Part shown: positions 60,085 to 64,000 of the stretch, in pieces
How positions within the stretch are numbered: the first letter of the stretch is position 1
Layout of the letters: each line of letters begins with the position of its first letter
Assembly (NCBI GenBank): GCA_965205385.1
Contig: CBDBGS010000008.1
Location: 1,488,001 to 1,552,000 of the forward strand
Source of the DNA: CATOSP01 sp965205385
GTDB taxonomy: Bacteria > Chloroflexota > Dehalococcoidia > Lucifugimonadales > UBA3495
Length of the DNA: 64,000 bases
Reading direction: 5' to 3'
Notes under the pieces: model-generated
Told to the model about the DNA's origin: nothing
Databases searched by the model: none
What the model saw: only the letters and a program-made list of their open reading frames with translations
Position numbers and translations under genes: made by a program

Positions 60085-62406
60085 TTACTTGGAGCCGTTG
60101 GACTCCTTCTCCCACAGAGCTTCAAGCACGTTGCCCGGAGACATGGGGAGCGTGGTCATACGCACGCCCACCGCGTCGTAAATCGCGTTGGCGATGGCTG
60201 CCATGGGAGGGACGATGGGGACTTCACCCACGCCGCGCACACCGTAGGGGTGGCCAGGATTGGCGACCTCGACGATCACGGTGTCGATCATCGGCAGGTC
60301 CAAGCTGATGGGCATCCGGTAGTCCAGGAACGTGGGGTTGGACATCTCGCCCTTGTCGTCGAAGACGTACTCTTCGTTGAGCGCCCAACCGATTCCCTGG
60401 ACGGCGCCGCCCTGGATTTGGCCCTCGACGTAGCTGGGGTGAATTGCCTTGCCCGCGTCCTGCAACGCGGTGTAGCGGAGGATGTCCACCTTGCCTGTCT
60501 CGGGGTCCACCTCGACGTCCACCATGTGAAGGGCGAACGCCGAACCGACTCCCCTGGGGTCCACATTGGCGCGGCCAACGATGGGACCTCCGGTGCCGTT
60601 GAGGCGGCTGGCCAGGTCCTTGAAGGTGAATTTAAGTTCTGGATCGGACTTGTGGGATATGACGCCGTCGATGTAGTCCACGTCATCCGGAGAGATCTCC
60701 CAGATACGGGCGGCGCGGGCGATCATCTGGTTCTTGACGTCCTGGGCCGCTTCGTAGGCCGCCCAGCCGGTCTTGAAGGCAACCCCGCTGCCGCCGGTTA
60801 CCGACGTCCAGCCCACCGAGTCGGTGTCGCCGACCATGGGTTTAACGTCTTCGGCGGTGATGCCCAGCACCTCGGCCAACTGCATCGCCACCGCGGCCCT
60901 GGTGCCGCCGATGTCCGGCGAGCCTTCGACAAGGCTGACGCTGCCATCGGGTAGGACGCTGGCAGTGGCGCTGGAGGGGCCTGCCCCGTTGAACCAGAAC
61001 CCAGCGGCCACGCCGCGGCCACGGTTGGGGCCCCGCAGCGGGGTCTGGTAGTGGTCGTGGTCGCGTCCCGCCTCGACCATCTCCATGAAACCGATCCTCG
61101 GGAACATCGGACCCGTCAGGCGGCGGGTGCCTTCCTGCGCGCCGTTGAGGAGCCGGAAGTCCAGGGGATCGATCTCCAGTTTTTCGCATATCTCGTCGAT
61201 CACGGTCTCGACCGCGAAAGCCGACGCGGGAGAGCCGGGAGCCCGGTAGGCCGCGGTCTTGGGCTTGTTGGATACGACGTCGTAGCCTTCGAGCCTGCCG
61301 TTGGGAATGTCATAGGAGCCCACCATGCACTGGAGTCCGGGGTTCACGGGAGACCCGGGGAACGCGCCCGCTTCGTAAGCCAACGTGGCGTCGCAGGCGG
61401 TGATGCGGCCCTCCTTGGTGACGCCCATCTTAACCCGCATGTAGCTGCCAGAGGTCGGGCCAGTGCCCTGGAACACATCGGCGCGGTTCATTGTGACCTT
61501 TACGGGTTTGCCCGCTTCCTTGGAAAGCAAGCAGGCCACAGGCTCCAGGTAGACCAGGGTCTTCCCGCCGAAGCCTCCGCCGATCTCCATGGGGATCACG
61601 CGGATGTCCGACACCGGGACGCCGAGAATCATGGCGGACTGGTCTCGAATGTTGAAATGCCCCTGGCTGCTGCACCAGATGGTTATCTTGCCATCGGAAT
61701 TCCAATGGGCGGTGGCGCTGTGGGGTTCGATATATCCCTGATGCACCGTGGCGGTGTTGAACTCTCGCTCGACGATAAGGTCCGCCTCGGCGAAACCCTT
61801 GTCGATGTCTCCGCCCTCGAAGAAGAAGTGGTTGGCGATGTTGTTGCTCACTTCCGGGTCGTCGTCGGAGCGGAGGCCTCCGGTGCGAATGTTGACGTTG
61901 GCATTATTGGACAACCGTTCGTGTAGCACCGGGGCGTCGGCTTTCATGGCGTCCAGTACATTGAGCACCGGGGGGAGGACCTCGTATTCAACGTCGATCA
62001 AAGACAACGCCTGCTCGGCTTCGTGCTGGGTGGCGGCTGCCACGGCGGCGACGGCGTGCCCCTTGTAAAGGACCTTATCGACGGCCAGGCAGTTGTTGCT
62101 GAGGAACCTGGGGTTGGCCATCGCGCCTTCACCCAGATCGGCCAGCCGGCCCGAGGGTTGGGGGAGGTCAGTGGAAGTGACCACCGCCTTTACGCCAGGA
62201 GCGGCCTTCGCCCGGCTGATGTCGATTTTCTTAATCCGGGCGTGGGAATGGGGGCTTCGCAGGACCTTTCCGTAGAGTAGGCCAGTCAGTTGGATATCCG
62301 CGCCGTACTGGGCGCGCCCGGTAACCTTGTCCGTCCCGTCGTGGCGGATGGGCCTTCCGCCCACCACGTTGAACTCTTCATTGGATAGGACGATGTTAGA
62401 AGTCAT
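60085..62406 (-). CDS. Xanthine dehydrogenase/aldehyde oxidase-family large (Mo) subunit
   Basis: A 773-residue molybdenum-cofactor subunit. It begins with NVVGGRPIRHDGTDKVTG, has SPHSHARI, the Moco-binding GGGFGGKT near residue 275, AYRAPGSPASAFAVE and the catalytic Glu in GVGEVPIVPPMAAIA near residue 740. It should hydroxylate a heterocycle, aldehyde or CO-like substrate, but needs FeS and FAD partner subunits, not found here. GGAGG precedes the ATG. Confidence 0.92.
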   Translation of the reverse strand: MTSNIVLSNEEFNVVGGRPIRHDGTDKVTGRAQYGADIQLTGLLYGKVLRSPHSHARIKKIDISRAKAAPGVKAVVTSTDLPQPSGRLADLGEGAMANPRFLSNNCLAVDKVLYKGHAVAAVAAATQHEAEQALSLIDVEYEVLPPVLNVLDAMKADAPVLHERLSNNANVNIRTGGLRSDDDPEVSNNIANHFFFEGGDIDKGFAEADLIVEREFNTATVHQGYIEPHSATAHWNSDGKITIWCSSQGHFNIRDQSAMILGVPVSDIRVIPMEIGGGFGGKTLVYLEPVACLLSKEAGKPVKVTMNRADVFQGTGPTSGSYMRVKMGVTKEGRITACDATLAYEAGAFPGSPVNPGLQCMVGSYDIPNGRLEGYDVVSNKPKTAAYRAPGSPASAFAVETVIDEICEKLEIDPLDFRLLNGAQEGTRRLTGPMFPRIGFMEMVEAGRDHDHYQTPLRGPNRGRGVAAGFWFNGAGPSSATASVLPDGSVSLVEGSPDIGGTRAAVAMQLAEVLGITAEDVKPMVGDTDSVGWTSVTGGSGVAFKTGWAAYEAAQDVKNQMIARAARIWEISPDDVDYIDGVISHKSDPELKFTFKDLASRLNGTGGPIVGRANVDPRGVGSAFALHMVDVEVDPETGKVDILRYTALQDAGKAIHPSYVEGQIQGGAVQGIGWALNEEYVFDDKGEMSNPTFLDYRMPISLDLPMIDTVIVEVANPGHPYGVRGVGEVPIVPPMAAIANAIYDAVGVRMTTLPMSPGNVLEALWEKESNGSK

Positions 62407-62618
62407 TAACTCTTCACCTCCGTCAATCGGACCAAAATCGGTCTCGCCACGGGGATTTTACCACACGGAGGGAAGGCGTCGATGCTCAAACACAAGGCGG
62501 CTACGATAGCAACGAGCATGGCAACAAGCCTGGCAACAGAACGGTGACGCTATGGTACCATTGGTCTCGCCGATTTTAGGGAGACCAGCGGCGAAGACGT
62601 TGAGCCGGGAGACGAGCT

Positions 62619-63203
62619 ATGAGCCAGGGCAGCGGTCAGGGCGCAACCCAATCCGCGGGTGACGGCGGGCGCGCCGGGGACGATGTGCTCCTGGTGGAGT
62701 GTCAACGTTTTTCACAGCTTCCGGGGATGTGGGGCAAAAAAGTGACCGTGAGCGCGGACCAAATCGGGTTCGTGATGTCCAAGGGCGCGGTGGTCAAGGA
62801 GTTGGGAAGCGGGACCACCAAGGTTGGAACGTCGGTCCTGGGTTTAACGGGGAGAAATCGGGAAGTGTTTAGCTTCCGGTTTCGGCCTTTCCGGCTGCGG
62901 CTTGATTTCGGGCACGCTAATTCGGATGTTGAGGGGGTGGTCCCTCCCGCCATGGAGCTAACCGCCTTGATCGTGACACCCGCGCTGTTATACAGCGCCG
63001 TACTTAAAGGACAGGGACGTCTCTACTCTTCAGAATTGGCAACGACGATCATGGCGGCGGTGGATGGCCTGATGCGGGAGAGATTGGCGGAAGCCGGGCC
63101 CGGCGCAACCGCGAGCGGGGTTGTGGGAGAATTGGACATGCCCCTGAGGCAGGCAATGGCCGAGCGGGGCCTTCAAGTGGAGCGGTTAAACGCTGTCTCT
63201 TAG
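62619..63203 (+). CDS. SPFH/Band 7-like hypothetical protein
   Basis: A 194-residue protein without a signal peptide. The segment GFVMSKGAVVKELGSGTTKVG resembles the N-terminal part of SPFH-domain (virion-core/YdjI-like) proteins, and the C-terminal part (LATTIMAAVDGLMRERL, MAERGLQVERLNAVS) resembles the helix that follows. The similarity is weak and function unknown. It is convergent with the DUF5666 gene. Confidence 0.65.
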   Translation: MSQGSGQGATQSAGDGGRAGDDVLLVECQRFSQLPGMWGKKVTVSADQIGFVMSKGAVVKELGSGTTKVGTSVLGLTGRNREVFSFRFRPFRLRLDFGHANSDVEGVVPPAMELTALIVTPALLYSAVLKGQGRLYSSELATTIMAAVDGLMRERLAEAGPGATASGVVGELDMPLRQAMAERGLQVERLNAVS

Positions 63204-63226
63204 TTATGTCCGGTTGGCGGGTTGGG

Positions 63227-63943
63227 TCACGGCCGCCTAGGTCCGGGTCTCCTTCCGAAGAACCCCTGCGCTTCCTCCGGAACGATAAGGATCGAGTTGG
63301 CCTGAACGTCCCCCTCGGGAGTCCTCGGTCCCAAGACACGCACCTGAGAACCGGGGCTCAGGTCTTCCGCTGCCCCCTCCGAGAAGCTGACGATTCGCAC
63401 CTCCGCGCCGGCTGTCACCGTAATAGCTCCCTGCGGAGTGGTAATCGTCAACTTCTCGCCGTCGACGCTCTCTATCGTCCCGGCGACCCCGCCCCGGCCG
63501 GGCCCGCCCACGAGTGGCTGGCCGGACCCCGGCGCGCTCTGAGGACCATTCCCCCTCCCCGCAGGTTGGCCGCTTGGCTGGGCCGATGCTTGACCCTCCT
63601 GTCGTCCCGCGGCTATTCCGCCCGAGACGGCTGGGCTCCGGACATCCGTGGAGGACTCTTCCCTGGCGGGGAAACCCTGGGCTGGGCTGGCGGCGCCCTG
63701 GGCCCCCTGGCCCTGAGGCCCGGACCCTTGACGGGCGGCTGCGGCTCCGTCGCGTCCAGTCTGCCCGCCGCGTTGGCCGCCAAACCCTGCTCCGGGTCCT
63801 GCCGAAACCCGGCCCGGCCCGGCCGTCTGTTCACCGTTGGCGGATTGGGATTTGCCCAGGACGATGCCTCCGACGAAGGCCCCTCCGAGAGCGACCCCAA
63901 GAATCAACGCGATGGAAAGCAGGGCCAAGAACGGTTTGGTCAT
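63227..63943 (-). CDS. DUF5666-type secreted or anchored protein
   Basis: A 238-residue protein. Residues 1-30 form a signal/anchor helix (LALLSIALILGVALGGAFVGGIVLG). Residues about 35-150 are a low-complexity Gly/Gln/Ala/Pro linker. The last ~80 form a small beta domain (GTIESVDGEKLTITTPQGAITV) of the DUF5666 type, possibly an OB-like fold. ATG 63943 with GGAGAG upstream. Function unknown. Confidence 0.8.
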   Translation of the reverse strand: MTKPFLALLSIALILGVALGGAFVGGIVLGKSQSANGEQTAGPGRVSAGPGAGFGGQRGGQTGRDGAAAARQGSGPQGQGAQGAASPAQGFPAREESSTDVRSPAVSGGIAAGRQEGQASAQPSGQPAGRGNGPQSAPGSGQPLVGGPGRGGVAGTIESVDGEKLTITTPQGAITVTAGAEVRIVSFSEGAAEDLSPGSQVRVLGPRTPEGDVQANSILIVPEEAQGFFGRRPGPRRP

Positions 63944-64000
63944 TCTGACTCTCTCCGTTGACGAGTGACGGTCATTCGGACCGCAAAGCTTCTATGGGGT

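Overview
The window reads as a chromosomal segment of a GC-rich, free-living bacterium, most likely a Chloroflexota member of the Dehalococcoidia/SAR202 kind, probably from a metagenome-assembled genome. That placement is inference from gene style: CoA-dependent and flavin-dependent catabolic enzymes, VOC proteins, an orphan molybdo-hydroxylase, Pro/Thr-rich lipoproteins, Uma2 proteins, LL-diaminopimelate aminotransferase and an archaeal-type phosphoglycerate mutase. No rRNA or other phylogenetic marker is present to settle it.

Layout. 1-16.5 kb is a catabolic and accessory stretch: DUF35 OB-fold protein, acyl-CoA ligase, EVE protein, tandem SagB-like nitroreductase, methyltransferase, 3-hydroxyisobutyrate-dehydrogenase-like reductase, ThDP enzyme, VOC protein, alpha/beta hydrolase, a broken HTH gene, D-aminoacylase-like amidohydrolase and two adjacent acyl-CoA dehydrogenases. 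16.5-21.5 kb holds purF-purM-purH and an ALG5-like glycosyltransferase. 21.7-26.8 kb holds a peptide-type ABC importer (binding protein with a frameshift, two permeases, no ATPase), a permease remnant and an SDR. 27.3-31 kb holds an unrecognised tandem-repeat protein, a ComEA-like lipoprotein and an LLM oxidoreductase gene broken by a local duplication. 31-33.2 kb is a ctpA-smpB-gamma carbonic anhydrase unit. 33.3-36.8 kb contains a MITE-like element, a sugar-phosphate isomerase, a VOC gene and an intact IS630-family insertion sequence.

37.0-48.4 kb is a long leftward block: tsaC, a small membrane protein, a prenyl-synthase-like gene, pgk, apgM, tpiA, miaA, dapF, two Uma2 genes, dapL and hflX, followed by three tRNAs (Val, Leu, Arg) with their own promoter. 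48.6-58.2 kb is a rightward purine operon: guaA, purD, two unknown genes, purE, a HAD phosphatase, purB, purC, a DUF3105 protein, purS and a BNR-repeat protein. With purF/M/H, the window carries most of IMP synthesis plus the final GMP step; purL, purQ, purN/T and guaB are absent. 58.2-64 kb has a ccdA-tlpA pair, a xanthine-dehydrogenase-like large subunit, an SPFH-like protein and a DUF5666 protein.

The most notable non-gene structure is a pair of ~372-bp elements (6.1 and 33.4 kb) with matching inverted ends and 8-bp target duplications, which look like a recently mobile MITE. Several genes show recent damage or unusual starts: a nonsense codon, a tandem duplication with a 5-bp indel, a frameshift, an ATA start candidate and a possibly leaderless purF. 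No CRISPR array and no complete defence or secretion system was found.
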